DNA of 64,000 nucleotides from Neptunomonas marina (GTDB lineage: Bacteria > Pseudomonadota > Gammaproteobacteria > Pseudomonadales > Balneatricaceae). A program made the translations under genes and the position numbers. The stretch is taken from contig NZ_SACQ01000001.1 of the NCBI RefSeq assembly GCF_004005935.1, positions 775,485 to 839,484 of the forward strand. The letters are read 5' to 3'. Below the pieces are notes generated by a model. That model made no database searches. It was not told the origin of the DNA and was given only the letters and a program-made list of their open reading frames with translations. Position 1 is the stretch's first letter. Every line of letters begins with the position of its first letter. Shown piece by piece: positions 45,839 through 56,478 of this stretch.

Positions 45839-46657
45839 TTAACTAATACGGCGTTTTAGGCCTCGATCAGCCATGATGCGCGTTGAGATCTCTTCGATTG
45901 AGAAGGTCGTGGTATTGATAAAGTCGATACCTTGTTTTTTCAGCATGCGCTCAACAAAGCGGACCTCGGCGTCACATTGATCTAGCGATGCATAGCGGCT
46001 GTTAGGGCGGCGCTCATGGCGAATCGCTGCGAGTTGGAAAGGATCAATTGTCAGGCCGTAGAGCTTATCTTCATAGGGCTTAAGGCAATCGGGAAGCGAT
46101 TCCTTCTCAAGATCCTCTTCGGTAAGGGGGTAGTTTGCTGCCTTGATACCGAACTGGAGCGCCATGTACAGGCACGTTGGCGTTTTACCGCAGCGCGATA
46201 CGCCCACTAAAATGATATCCGCCTGATCGTACTGTTTCGTGCGAGCCCCGTCGTCGTTGTCGATAGCGAAGTTAACGGAATCGATCCGCTCTTTATAGCG
46301 TGTTGCCTCGACAATGCCATGGGATTTGCCCACGGAATAGGAGGAGTCAACGCCGAACTCGCGCTCCATCGGTTTAATAAATGTAGAGAAGATATCGATC
46401 TTAAGAGCATCAGTGTTACTTAAAACCTGTCTAATCTCTTCGTTGACGATGGTGTCGATCAGAATAGGGCGCTCGCCGTCTTCGTGGTGGGCGGCTGAAA
46501 TATCTGCAGCCACTTTTTCCGCTTTTTCTACGGTGTCGATGTAGGGCAGCGTGACTTTTTCAAATTCGATATTTTCAAACTGCGCGAGAAGGCTGTTGCC
46601 TAACGCTTCGGCGGTGATGCCGGTGCCATCGGAGATAAAGAATGCTTTACGCGTCAT
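45839..46657 (-). CDS. ppsR: PEP synthetase regulatory protein (kinase/pyrophosphorylase)
   Basis: A 272-residue DUF299 protein, the bifunctional kinase/pyrophosphorylase that inactivates and reactivates phosphoenolpyruvate synthetase by phosphorylating a threonine. The P-loop GVSRCGKT is at 152-159. The conserved [11 protein letters not shown] start and the [10 protein letters not shown] region are present. The partner ppsA is not in the window, since the gene beyond the promoter is rne, so ppsR stands alone here, flanked by two terminators. Confidence 0.95.
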   Translation of the reverse strand: MTRKAFFISDGTGITAEALGNSLLAQFENIEFEKVTLPYIDTVEKAEKVAADISAAHHEDGERPILIDTIVNEEIRQVLSNTDALKIDIFSTFIKPMEREFGVDSSYSVGKSHGIVEATRYKERIDSVNFAIDNDDGARTKQYDQADIILVGVSRCGKTPTCLYMALQFGIKAANYPLTEEDLEKESLPDCLKPYEDKLYGLTIDPFQLAAIRHERRPNSRYASLDQCDAEVRFVERMLKKQGIDFINTTTFSIEEISTRIMADRGLKRRIS

Positions 46658-46713
46658 AGAGTGGTCACTCCATCCAGATACACGTGGGTTGGAAGAGTCT
46701 AAAAACGGAGAAG

Positions 46714-46742
46714 CCCAGCCAAGCAGCGAGTGCTTGGCTGGG
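46714..46742 (-). terminator. Terminator after rne
   Basis: CCCAGCCAAGCA (46714-46725) and TGCTTGGCTGGG (46731-46742) form a perfect 12-bp stem with a 5-base loop. The minus strand continues CTTCTCCGTTTTTAG, a delayed T tract. Confidence 0.8.
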
Positions 46743-46753
46743 TGTGAACGAGC

Positions 46754-49537
46754 TTACTGCGCCGAGTCTTGCTCTTGGCGACGCTTCTCGCGTGGGTCGT
46801 TTGCTGCACGGCGGCTGCGACGGCGACGGCGAGGCGCTTCTTCGGTCGCTTCAGCTTGAGCATCATCCGCTTCGGCTTGCTCTACTGATTCCGCTGGCGC
46901 TTCTGTCTCAGTTGCCTCAGTAGCGGGTTGCTCCTCGGCAGCTTCAGCAGGTGCGGCGGCTTCCGTTGCTGGCTGAGGCTCAGGTTGCGCCTGCGCAACT
47001 GCATCAGTTGAGGCTTGCGTCTCTTCTGCAGCAGGTTCTGGTGCAGCGTCCGTTGCTGTCTGCGTTTCTGCTTGCTCGGCAGTATCAGCGTCGTTTTCAG
47101 CAGCTTCTGGCTGCGGCTCAGCTTCGGCTGTCGTTTGCTCCGCTGCCTGCGGCGCAGCATCCGCAGCTTTAGACTCAGCTGTATCTTCAGTCACGACCTC
47201 ATTAGTCGGTACTGCCTCTGCAGCAACTGGCGCTGGCTCTGCTTGAGCAGTTGTTTCTTGAACTGGTGCTTCAGGGGCGGAATCTGCCGGCTTAGGCTCA
47301 GCTTTCGTAACGTCTTTCTGCTCTTGCTTCTGCTCAGGCTTTGACTCTGGCGTTGTGTTGTCAGCTTTGCTCTCGATTAGCGCATCAGAATCAGCTACCA
47401 ATGTACGTTTTGCGCTACGCTCGCCGTTTCTGCGGCGACGACCACGTTGGCGGCTGCGCGGCTTCTCGGCCTGCTTTTCTTCATCGCGGTTCGAGGACTC
47501 TTGCGTCTGCTCTTCGCTTGCCTTTTGCGTCTGTGCATCGTCGTTAGACTTATTACGAGTGCGGCGACGGCGGCGTTTGTTTGGCTTCTCTTCGCTTTGG
47601 TTATCTCCAGTACCAACGGCCTGAGGCGCTTCCTCAGAGGTAACGGTGATCACCTCATCTTGCGAGCGAGATGAGCGGCGGCGATCGTTGTTGTCACGCG
47701 AACCGTTGTTGCGGCGGCTCTTATTTCGACCACGGCGGTTGTCGTTACGGCCATTGCGCTCGTTACGCTGAGGCTTTTGCTCCTCTTGTGCAGGTTCTTC
47801 TTTCTCAGCGGCAGCACCACCACTGAAGAAGAGGCTTAGTGCCGAGAAAATACGGCTGAGTAGGCCTTCTGGCTTACCTGCATCGGTAGCAGCGACCGGA
47901 GCAGGCTCTGCTGGCGTTTCGGCTTGGACAGGCGCAGGCGCTTTCGGTGATACGCCTTTAACTGCGGCAACTTCGCGTGGCTTTGGTTTACTTGCTTGGA
48001 TCTCTTCAGGCTCTGATTCTGGCTCAGGCTGCAGCGTGTAGCTTGCGTCATTGGTTGTGGTGATCGTGTGGTCATCACGCAGGCGTACAACCTCGTAGTG
48101 AGGTGTTTCCATGTTTGGATTTGGCACAATCACAACACGGACATTGTGGCGTAGCTCGATCTCATGCACGCCGCTACGTTTCTCGTTAAGCAAGAACGTT
48201 GCAACGGTAACGGGCAATATGGCACGAATTTGCGCAGTGCGATCTTTCGCTGATTCCTCTTCGATCAAACGCATGATTGAGAGCGCGAGGGATTCAGTAT
48301 CACGAATGCTGCCTTGGCCATTACAGCGCGGACATACAGAGCCGCGAGATTCTGTTAGCGATGGACGTAAGCGTTGGCGTGACATTTCGAGCAGGCCAAA
48401 GCGTGAGATGCGGCCCATCTGTACGCGGGCACGGTCTAGCTTCAGCGAGCTCATCAGGCGGTCTTCGACTGCGCGCTGATTCTTGATTGGGCTCATATCG
48501 ATGAAGTCGATAACCACCAGACCACCGATATCGCGCAAACGCAATTGGCGCGCGATCTCTTCTGCGGCTTCAAGGTTGGTCTGCAACGCGGTCTCTTCGA
48601 TATCGCCGCCACGGGTTGCGCGAGCGGAGTTGATATCAATGGATACCAGTGCTTCAGTAGGGTCGATAACAATCGAGCCACCGGATGGCAGCTTAACTTC
48701 ACGCTCGAAGGCCGTTTCGATCTGGCTTTCGATCTGGAAACGGTTGAATAGCGGAGTTTGTTCTTTGTAGAGCTTCAGCTTGCTCTCGTACGTTGGCATA
48801 ACCTGCTGGACGAAACCAAGCGCCTGGTTATAGACCTCTTCATGGTCGATCAGTACTTCGCCAATATCAGCACGCAGGTAGTCGCGAATCGCGCGGATCA
48901 CAACGTTACTTTCTTGGTAGATCAGGAAAGGTGCTGGTTTATCGCTAGATTCTTTGATCGCGTCCCAAAGCGTTTTTAGGTAGTCCAAATCCCACTGTAG
49001 CTCTTGGCCAGAACGGCCAACACCGGCTGTACGCACGATGATGCCCATACGGTCAGGTACTTCTACGCTATCCAGTGCTGCCTTAAGCTGATTACGCTCT
49101 TCACCTTCGATACGGCGGGAGATACCACCGGCACGTGGGTTGTTAGGCATCAACACGAGGTAGCGGCCTGCCAGGCTGACAAAGGTGGTTAGTGCAGCGC
49201 CTTTATTGCCGCGCTCCTCTTTATCGACCTGTACGATCACTTCCGTGCCTTCTTTGATAACATCTTTGATGCTTGGGCGGCTGCCGCGATCAGGCTGTTT
49301 GTGGAAGTATTCGCGTGAGATCTCTTTAAGTGGCAGGAAACCGTGACGCTCTGCACCGTAATCAACGAATGCCGCTTCAAGGCTAGGCTCTACGCGGGTA
49401 ATTTTACCTTTGTAGATGTTCGCTTTTTTCTGTTCGCGGCTTTGGGATTCGATATCAAGATCATAGAGGCGCTGGCCATCTACAAGTGCAACACGCAACT
49501 CTTCAGGTTGAGTTGCGTTGATTAGCATTCTTTTCAT
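46754..49537 (-). CDS. rne: Ribonuclease E
   Basis: A 927-residue RNase E, the endonuclease that starts mRNA decay and processes rRNA and tRNA. The S1 domain lies at about 35-120. Catalytic metal ligands are D301 (VSIDIN) and D344 (VIDFID), and the Zn-link cysteines are C402 and C405 (CPRCNGQG), each two residues before the E. coli positions. The C-terminal 400 residues are disordered: an Arg-rich RNA-binding block (about 590-720), then a long Ala/Glu/Pro/Thr/Gln repeat-like tract, then a final [10 protein letters not shown]. This tail would scaffold the degradosome. The gene is divergent from rluC, as in enterobacteria. Confidence 0.97.
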   Translation of the reverse strand: MKRMLINATQPEELRVALVDGQRLYDLDIESQSREQKKANIYKGKITRVEPSLEAAFVDYGAERHGFLPLKEISREYFHKQPDRGSRPSIKDVIKEGTEVIVQVDKEERGNKGAALTTFVSLAGRYLVLMPNNPRAGGISRRIEGEERNQLKAALDSVEVPDRMGIIVRTAGVGRSGQELQWDLDYLKTLWDAIKESSDKPAPFLIYQESNVVIRAIRDYLRADIGEVLIDHEEVYNQALGFVQQVMPTYESKLKLYKEQTPLFNRFQIESQIETAFEREVKLPSGGSIVIDPTEALVSIDINSARATRGGDIEETALQTNLEAAEEIARQLRLRDIGGLVVIDFIDMSPIKNQRAVEDRLMSSLKLDRARVQMGRISRFGLLEMSRQRLRPSLTESRGSVCPRCNGQGSIRDTESLALSIMRLIEEESAKDRTAQIRAILPVTVATFLLNEKRSGVHEIELRHNVRVVIVPNPNMETPHYEVVRLRDDHTITTTNDASYTLQPEPESEPEEIQASKPKPREVAAVKGVSPKAPAPVQAETPAEPAPVAATDAGKPEGLLSRIFSALSLFFSGGAAAEKEEPAQEEQKPQRNERNGRNDNRRGRNKSRRNNGSRDNNDRRRSSRSQDEVITVTSEEAPQAVGTGDNQSEEKPNKRRRRRTRNKSNDDAQTQKASEEQTQESSNRDEEKQAEKPRSRQRGRRRRNGERSAKRTLVADSDALIESKADNTTPESKPEQKQEQKDVTKAEPKPADSAPEAPVQETTAQAEPAPVAAEAVPTNEVVTEDTAESKAADAAPQAAEQTTAEAEPQPEAAENDADTAEQAETQTATDAAPEPAAEETQASTDAVAQAQPEPQPATEAAAPAEAAEEQPATEATETEAPAESVEQAEADDAQAEATEEAPRRRRRSRRAANDPREKRRQEQDSAQ

Positions 49538-49997
49538 TTTGAATGGGGTCTCAGTCTACAGAAAGTGCTTGCTACCCAATCAAAAGCCCCGGTGATTTTG
49601 TTACACGGTCAGTTTTTTGATGCGAATTAACAAGTGCCAGACGCTATAGATGATAGCGACTGCGCATGAATGCATACACAGTGGAGGAATCTAACAGCCA
49701 ATGTTCTTCTTCTAAGTGATTGTAACTGCACGCGATTATTCTTGAGCGCAGGTTCTAGGCTGTAGCACATCTCCACCTCCAACATGACCCGGCAGAGTAT
49801 GGTGGGGTAGGCACTTTCAAAATTTATTCATTTTCATCGAACCGCTGTGTGGCATGATCGGTGGAGCGACAATTCGGAGTTTCTCACGACGGCTCAACAC
49901 CCGTTTTTTCTGCAAATAGCTAGAGCCAACGGTCAACAGCGGCGCTACAATGTAGCAGCTACGCATTATAGCATCAACTGGGAACATAGCTCGTTAA
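49538..49997. promoter_or_regulatory. rne 5' leader and divergent rne/rluC promoter region
   Basis: This 460-base gap has no gene. On the minus strand an extended -10 TGC-TATAAT lies at 49973-49965 (TATAAT at 49970-49965), predicting an rne start near 49958 and a leader of about 420 bases. E. coli rne also has a long leader, 361 bases, through which RNase E regulates its own mRNA. A small GCTAC-AAT-GTAGC hairpin is at 49944-49956. I see no clear sigma70 pair for rluC. Confidence 0.5.
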
Positions 49998-50999
49998 ATG
50001 TCAGATAAACACGAAAATACTCAATCTGTTGAAAATCAAAAGGTTCGATTTGTTGAAGTGGATGAAGATCAGTCCGGTCAACGTATCGATAACTTTCTTC
50101 GTACCCAGTTAAAGGGTGTGCCAAAAAGCATGATCTACCGCATCTTGCGAAAGGGTGAAGTGCGCGTAAACAAAAAACGCATTAAACCCGATGGGCGCGT
50201 GCAAGGAGGCGATATAGTGCGTATCCCGCCGATACGTACCGCTCAAGTCACCGAAAAACCTGTTGCGAGCCAAGGCTTGCTTAATGAGCTAGAGAGCAGT
50301 GTTCTTTATGAATCTAAGGCGCTCATGATCATTAATAAGCCATCGGGTTTGGCGGTACATGGTGGCAGTGGTATCGGACTGGGTTTGATTGAAGCGATTC
50401 GTCAAATGCGTCCGGATGAGCGTTTCTTGGAGCTTGTGCATCGCCTCGACCGCGATACGTCGGGTTGCATAATGATTGCTAAAAAGCGCTCCATGCTGCG
50501 CTTTTTGCACGAGGGTCTGCGTAACAAGACGATCAACAAAATTTACCATGCATTGGTCGTTGGGCGCTGGGAGTCGCGTCATAACCACATGGATGCGCCG
50601 CTACTAAAAAATGAACTCAAATCGGGTGAGCGTATCGTAAAGGTGCATGCTGAAGGTAAGCCTTCGGTAACGCGCTTTAAAGTGCTACGCCGCTTTGCTG
50701 CACAAGCAACGCTTGTGGAGGCTCGTCCTGTAACGGGTCGTACGCATCAGATTCGTGTGCACAGCCAGTTTGCTGGCAACCCAATCATCGGCGATGACAA
50801 GTATGGGGTTGAAGCGGTTAATAAGGCGATGAAGGTCAAAGGCGTGCGTCGTTTGTTTTTGCACGCAGCTGAGCTGAATTTGACGCTGCCTGATGGCGAG
50901 CGTTTGCGTGTGACGGCGCCATTAAGTGATGAGTTAAGCGCTGCGTTGAGTGGTTTAGCGAGTAGTACTGAGACGGGATCCTCAGAGGTAGATAAATGA
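49998..50999 (+). CDS. rluC: 23S rRNA pseudouridine synthase C
   Basis: A 333-residue RluA-family pseudouridine synthase. The N-terminal S4 RNA-binding domain is at about 25-80 (SMIYRILRKGEVRVNKKR). The catalytic Asp is D151 in HRLDRDTSG, and the later motifs RPVTGRTHQIRVH and GNPIIGDDKYG are present. RluC modifies U955, U2504 and U2580 of 23S rRNA in E. coli. Its location divergent from rne is the classical one. The stop overlaps the next gene as ATGA. Confidence 0.96.
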   Translation: MSDKHENTQSVENQKVRFVEVDEDQSGQRIDNFLRTQLKGVPKSMIYRILRKGEVRVNKKRIKPDGRVQGGDIVRIPPIRTAQVTEKPVASQGLLNELESSVLYESKALMIINKPSGLAVHGGSGIGLGLIEAIRQMRPDERFLELVHRLDRDTSGCIMIAKKRSMLRFLHEGLRNKTINKIYHALVVGRWESRHNHMDAPLLKNELKSGERIVKVHAEGKPSVTRFKVLRRFAAQATLVEARPVTGRTHQIRVHSQFAGNPIIGDDKYGVEAVNKAMKVKGVRRLFLHAAELNLTLPDGERLRVTAPLSDELSAALSGLASSTETGSSEVDK

Positions 51000-52087
51000 A
51001 GAAACAACAGATTTTTGATTGTGCTGACTCTATTCTCCGCTCGGGTGAGTTACCCAGCGTTGAGAGCGTAGCAAAGCGTTGTGGAATGGAAACAGATGAG
51101 GTTGTGATCGATTTTGCTGCATGGCAGAGTGCGCTGCCCACGCGAGTGCGGATGAGTGATCAGGATGATGGTATGTCACCCGGTGTCCCAGAGGTGATTA
51201 CAGTTGCTGTTAGTCATATTTGGCAGCAGGCCGTGGACGAGGCGCGCCATCATTTTGAACGCAGTGAGCGGGAGGTCGGCGTCCATGAAGAGGAGAGCCG
51301 CAGAATATCGGATGACACCCTCAATGAGGTGCAGCAGCGCCGCCAAGAGTTAGAGAATCGTTTACGTGAACAGGGTGCTCGTTTAGATGAGTTAACCACG
51401 CAAAACAAAGCACTTGAGGCTGAGGTTTCGGTATTAAAAGCAGGTATCGCTAGCGAAACTACGATGCTGAAGCAGGAGGAGCAGATTCGTTCCAACTTAG
51501 AGCATGAATTAAATCACCTGCGCAAAACACACGAAGATACCAAGCGCACCTTTGATCAGCGTATCAAGGATGAGCAAAGACATACGCTCGAGGCGGTGAG
51601 TAAAGCGGAGGTGGATGTCCGCTACTATAAAAATGCGCTGGAGAAGCTGCGCGACGAGGTGGGCAAAAAAGAGTCTGCCCTAACCAAAGACATTCATGAT
51701 TTGAAGGGTGAAATCGCTAAACGTGACGTTAAGCTAGAAACGCAGGTCACCCAGCTACGTAGTCAAGAGGATGAGCTGAAGCAGTTCAAGCATGACGCCG
51801 GTAATCAGAGTCGAGAGCTTGCCAAGGTAAACGCCTCATTATTGAGCGAAACCAACAAAACTAAGCGGCTTCAAGATCGTATTCAGGAGCTTGAAACCGA
51901 GATCAAGCGTCTTAATCAGAAGTACTTGCATGCGACCAGCGATTGGAGCCGCCGCGAGAACGTGATTCGCAACAGTTTGAAGGATAAAGACGACGAGCTT
52001 ATTCGTGCTCAGGCGCGTGCCAGTAGTCTTGAAAAGCGAATTATTGGTCAGGATGAAGAGATTCGGCGCCTCAATGCCAAGATATAA
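50996..52087 (+). CDS. KfrA-like DNA-binding coiled-coil protein
   Basis: A 363-residue protein. The N-terminal 55 residues resemble the KfrA_N DNA-binding domain of plasmid KfrA (ILRSGELPSVESVAKRCGM with AAWQSALP). The rest is a long heptad-rich coiled coil from about residue 85 to the end, with many Glu/Lys/Arg/Gln. Plasmid KfrA is a regulator and segregation-associated filament-like protein. Here the gene is chromosomal and translationally coupled to rluC (ATGA at 50996-50999), with cysB 99 bases downstream. Function is unknown, and a nucleoid-associated role is inference. Confidence 0.78.
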   Translation: MKKQQIFDCADSILRSGELPSVESVAKRCGMETDEVVIDFAAWQSALPTRVRMSDQDDGMSPGVPEVITVAVSHIWQQAVDEARHHFERSEREVGVHEEESRRISDDTLNEVQQRRQELENRLREQGARLDELTTQNKALEAEVSVLKAGIASETTMLKQEEQIRSNLEHELNHLRKTHEDTKRTFDQRIKDEQRHTLEAVSKAEVDVRYYKNALEKLRDEVGKKESALTKDIHDLKGEIAKRDVKLETQVTQLRSQEDELKQFKHDAGNQSRELAKVNASLLSETNKTKRLQDRIQELETEIKRLNQKYLHATSDWSRRENVIRNSLKDKDDELIRAQARASSLEKRIIGQDEEIRRLNAKI

Positions 52088-52118
52088 CAGCATTTGTATT
52101 TGGTCGGTTTTTTTATTC

Positions 52119-52146
52119 TTTACAGTTATATAATACCCTGTATTAT
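52119..52146 (+). promoter_or_regulatory. Probable sigma70 promoter of cysB
   Basis: TTTACA (52119-52124) and TATTAT (52141-52146) are separated by 16 bases, 41 bases upstream of the cysB ATG. An AATAC-CCT-GTATT dyad lies within, near the expected autoregulation site. Confidence 0.5.
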
Positions 52147-52177
52147 GCAATGTTATTGATATCGGTTAAACAGGTAA

Positions 52178-53161
<984 letters not shown>

Positions 53162-53242
53162 ACCCGACGAATGCTGCATTGCATCGTTCCGTTTATCGCG
53201 CTAAATTGCCAGCTCTTTTTGAACAGCTAATAGGAGTAGCTT

Positions 53243-53860
53243 GTGGAGCTGGCGTGTCTTGACCTTGAAGGTGTACTTATTCCCGAAATCTGGATCGCTT
53301 TTGCGGAAGAAACAGGGATTGAAGAGCTAAAAGCAACAACCCGTGATATTCCCGATTATGACGTTCTGATGAAGCAGCGCTTGTGTATTCTAGATGAGCA
53401 CGGCCTCACATTGCCGCAGATTCAAGATACGATCAGTCGCTTGTCTCCGCTAGAAGGTGCACGCGAGTTTATCGATTGGCTGCGTGAGCGTTTCCAGGTT
53501 GTTATTCTATCGGATACCTTTTACGAATTTGCTGCGCCGCTGATGAAGCAATTGGGCTACCCAACACTGCTTTGCCATAAGCTTGAAGTTGATGAGAATG
53601 GTCGTATCACAGACTACACGCTGCGCCAGCGTGATCCGAAGCGCCAATCTGTGCGCGCGTTCCAGTTGTTGAACTATCGCGTTATTGCTGCGGGTGATTC
53701 CTACAACGATACCACCATGTTGACGCAAGCTGAGTCGGGTATTTTGTTCCACTCGCCGCAAAATGTGATCGATGAGTTCCCTCAGTTTCCTGCTGTCCAC
53801 ACCTTTGAAGATCTGAAGAAAGAGTTCTTAAAGGCAAGCAACCGTTCGCTGTCGCTGTAA
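53243..53860 (+). CDS. thrH: ThrH phosphoserine/homoserine phosphotransferase
   Basis: A 205-residue HAD-family enzyme matching ThrH of Pseudomonas, which dephosphorylates phosphoserine and can transfer the phosphate to homoserine. HAD motifs are LACLDLEGVLIPE, ILSDTFYEF and AAGDSYNDTTML. The GTG start at 53243 is preceded by TAGGAG. The cysB-thrH neighbourhood is known in pseudomonads, linking serine supply to cysteine synthesis. Confidence 0.93.
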   Translation: MELACLDLEGVLIPEIWIAFAEETGIEELKATTRDIPDYDVLMKQRLCILDEHGLTLPQIQDTISRLSPLEGAREFIDWLRERFQVVILSDTFYEFAAPLMKQLGYPTLLCHKLEVDENGRITDYTLRQRDPKRQSVRAFQLLNYRVIAAGDSYNDTTMLTQAESGILFHSPQNVIDEFPQFPAVHTFEDLKKEFLKASNRSLSL

Positions 53861-53862
53861 TT

Positions 53863-53883
53863 TAGCGCTTAGAAAAAGCGCTA
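53863..53883. terminator. Hairpin between thrH and radD
   Basis: TAGCGCTT-AGAAA-AAGCGCTA (53863-53883) is a perfect 8-bp stem overlapping the radD stop codon. No clear T tract is present, so it may be a bidirectional stop or an mRNA end. Confidence 0.5.
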
Positions 53884-55620
53884 CTGCTGGTTAGCTTTGC
53901 GGTAGCGCCCTTCATAATCGAATATATGTTCGGTTACCTTCATGTACTTTCCCTGTTTTCGTGCGATAACAAAATCAGGGCTCACCAGTACGTGCTCAAA
54001 ACGTAACGCCTCTTCACACGATTTAAACTGCAATGGCTGAGTGCCTTGTGCGACCCGTTGTCCGTAAAGGCTATTGAACCGCTCTAAGCTGCCGGGATTG
54101 TCGAACCAGAAGGTTTCTTTCAGGCTTTCGCCTTGCTCACCGCGGTAGGTGACGACGAGCTTTTGATCCTGCTGTTGTAATGATAACCCGGCGCAGCGCA
54201 AAACTTGGGCGTCTTTTAAGCTCAAGGCGCGCTTTAGTTGATCATCAGGATCCACCAGTAGGTGCCCACATTGGTGGCACTGGCGGCCAGCAATATCGTT
54301 TTCGGCATTACACTGCGGGCAGGATTTAAATCTAAAGCGAAACTCGCAGCGCTCTGGCCCTGCGTCGGTTTCGGTAATGCGTTGACAGCGGCGGCCATAA
54401 TGCTCAACAAGATCACCGTCAGCGTCGAGCTTCCCCCAAAAGAGGTTCGGATGTTCGCATAGCGGGCAAAATACCTGAACGGGCTGGGCATCTTTGTGGG
54501 GTTTTGGTTCGCCCACTTCCGGGCGGAAGAGGTCAATCTGGTTGCCGGTGTAATCGACGATGAGGCAATCGTTTTTATTGGGGTTTAGACGCAGGCCGCG
54601 GCCTATAATTTGCTGATAGAGACTGACCGACTCAGTGGGTCTTAGGATGGCGATAAGATCCACATGAGGCGCATCAAAGCCGGTTGTTAGAACGGAGACA
54701 TTGACGAGGTACTTTAACTCCCGCGCTTTAAAACGCGTGATGTTTGCTTGGCGAATATCTGTCGGTGTATCGCCGGTGACAACAGCGGCTATCTCCTGCG
54801 GAAGGTAGCCTAAGATCTCGTGCGCATGTTCAATCGTAGCAGCAAAGATCATCACGCCGGCTCGATCATCAGCTAAGGTAACAAGCTGTTCAATAATCGC
54901 TTTAGTGACCCGTTTGTGGCGTCCCAGCAGCTCATTTAGCGGCTTCTCGGCATAGTGGCCATCACTATTTGGGGTCAGTGATGAAAAGTCATAGTGAGCT
55001 GTGGTCGCATCAACCAAGCGTGGTGGCGTAAGGTAGCCTTTCTTGATTAGGTAGCGCAGCGGTAGTTCGTAAATGCAGTACCCAAATGGGGGGCTCTCGA
55101 CAGTGCGTGCGTAACCGCGATGGTGATACTGGTATATCCAGCCGCTACCTAAACGGTAAGGGGTTGCGGTTAGGCCGAGTAAGCGCAGGTTTGGATTGCT
55201 CGCCTTTAAGTGAGCCACTGTCTTGAGGTACTGGCTATCATCATCGTTGCTAATCCGATGGCACTCATCAACGATAACGATACTAAAGGGTTGCGTGAAG
55301 CGATCGAGATTGCGTGCGACTGACTGGATGCTCGCAAAGATAACCTTCTCTTGCGTATCTTTGCGCTTTAAACCGGCTGAAAAGATCCCTGCTTGCTCGC
55401 CCAGAGCGCTGAACTTCTCATGGTTTTGCTCAACGAGCTCTTTAACGTGCGTGAGTACCAGCACTCGGCCCTTTGCTAAACGGGCGAGCTCTGCGATCAC
55501 AAGGCTTTTGCCTGCTCCGGTCGGAAGTACTATAACCGCGGGGTCTGGGCGTTTCCTAAAGTGAGCTAAAGTCGCAGCAACCGCATCCTTTTGGTAGCTG
55601 CGCAGGGTGTATCCAGCCAT
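53881..55620 (-). CDS. radD: RadD (YejH) DNA-repair helicase-like ATPase
   Basis: A 579-residue superfamily 2 ATPase nearly identical in layout to E. coli RadD, which acts in double-strand break repair with RecA and SSB. Walker A is PTGAGKS (33-39), the DECH box is at 118-121, and helicase motif VI is [11 protein letters not shown]. Cysteine-rich zinc-binding segments are [13 protein letters not shown] and [18 protein letters not shown]. The start ATG overlaps the stop of the upstream GH114 gene as TGATG, so it is translationally coupled. Confidence 0.95.
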   Translation of the reverse strand: MAGYTLRSYQKDAVAATLAHFRKRPDPAVIVLPTGAGKSLVIAELARLAKGRVLVLTHVKELVEQNHEKFSALGEQAGIFSAGLKRKDTQEKVIFASIQSVARNLDRFTQPFSIVIVDECHRISNDDDSQYLKTVAHLKASNPNLRLLGLTATPYRLGSGWIYQYHHRGYARTVESPPFGYCIYELPLRYLIKKGYLTPPRLVDATTAHYDFSSLTPNSDGHYAEKPLNELLGRHKRVTKAIIEQLVTLADDRAGVMIFAATIEHAHEILGYLPQEIAAVVTGDTPTDIRQANITRFKARELKYLVNVSVLTTGFDAPHVDLIAILRPTESVSLYQQIIGRGLRLNPNKNDCLIVDYTGNQIDLFRPEVGEPKPHKDAQPVQVFCPLCEHPNLFWGKLDADGDLVEHYGRRCQRITETDAGPERCEFRFRFKSCPQCNAENDIAGRQCHQCGHLLVDPDDQLKRALSLKDAQVLRCAGLSLQQQDQKLVVTYRGEQGESLKETFWFDNPGSLERFNSLYGQRVAQGTQPLQFKSCEEALRFEHVLVSPDFVIARKQGKYMKVTEHIFDYEGRYRKANQQ

Positions 55621-56465
55621 CAGAGCGTGCAGCTATCTCGGTAGCTATCGTTCAATTCAAGTGGAAGAATCAGCGTTTGAAACTGCAGTGCATTTGCGGA
55701 TGCGCAAAGCAAGTTGCGCTCGGTGGTATTTTGTTTGTACTTGGCGCTGTACTCTGCGTTGAACACGGGTTTACCTTGAGCAATAAATACGCTCAGTGCT
55801 TCGCATTCATTGTATTCAAAACACTGCTCGTTTACCGTGAAGTCAAAGAGGTCAACCAGTTGAGCCGCGTTCTCGCTGTTGTTCTTGAGTCCAATCGCTA
55901 GGTCGCGTGCGTGGGCTTGCTCAGCCAGAAAGCGATGGTACTCGATCTGGTCGGCGCGGCTGATCGGAAAGCCAGGATCATTTAAATAGGCATCAGTGTT
56001 ATCGGGCTCAACCCCGTCACAGCCTTTGCTCTTCGCAAGATCAAGGCGTGCTAGCATCAGCTGATGCACCTCGCTTGAGCGAATATCCAACCAGCGTTCG
56101 CGGTCCCATTCAGGCAGTGCACTGCCGATGGCTGCTTCAGGGAAGAGGGCTGCATCCTCACGCCATGCTTCATGGCTGCCCGCCGAGAAGTAACAGATCA
56201 CTTTTTTTCCAGCAACTTGTAGTGCTGCAATCTGCTCGCTTGAGGTATTGAAGAGGTCAACATCGTAAAGCTCGACGGAGTAATCTGTATTGATGTCGCC
56301 CAGCAATTGCCAATGCCAAGAGGTATTGATGCTTGGCTGATACCAGGTTTTGACGACCGTAGTGCTCTCACTTCCGCCACCGCCGCCCCCGCAGCCGGTT
56401 AAGATCAGGCTTGTGGTGCAGACAATCAGCAAGAGAGGTGTCAGCGATTTTGGAAGGCGCAGCAT
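55620..56465 (-). CDS. GH114 endo-alpha-1,4-polygalactosaminidase lipoprotein
   Basis: A 281-residue exported lipoprotein with lipobox LILTGC (Cys 25) and a polyglycine linker. The glycoside hydrolase family 114 TIM-barrel fold is shown by [33 protein letters not shown] and [13 protein letters not shown], where the DGVEPDN segment holds candidate catalytic acids. GH114 enzymes cleave galactosaminogalactan-type polymers, so it may act on a surface or extracellular polysaccharide. It lies 13 bases after mltA and overlaps radD. Confidence 0.85.
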   Translation of the reverse strand: MLRLPKSLTPLLLIVCTTSLILTGCGGGGGGSESTTVVKTWYQPSINTSWHWQLLGDINTDYSVELYDVDLFNTSSEQIAALQVAGKKVICYFSAGSHEAWREDAALFPEAAIGSALPEWDRERWLDIRSSEVHQLMLARLDLAKSKGCDGVEPDNTDAYLNDPGFPISRADQIEYHRFLAEQAHARDLAIGLKNNSENAAQLVDLFDFTVNEQCFEYNECEALSVFIAQGKPVFNAEYSAKYKQNTTERNLLCASANALQFQTLILPLELNDSYRDSCTL

Positions 56466-56478
56466 AGATTGGGTTTCC

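Noticed and set aside
46951-47674. Several Leu/Arg/Cys-rich ORFs antisense to the rne tail
   Set aside because: They are shadows of the low-complexity, Ala/Glu/Arg-rich C-terminal RNase E sequence.
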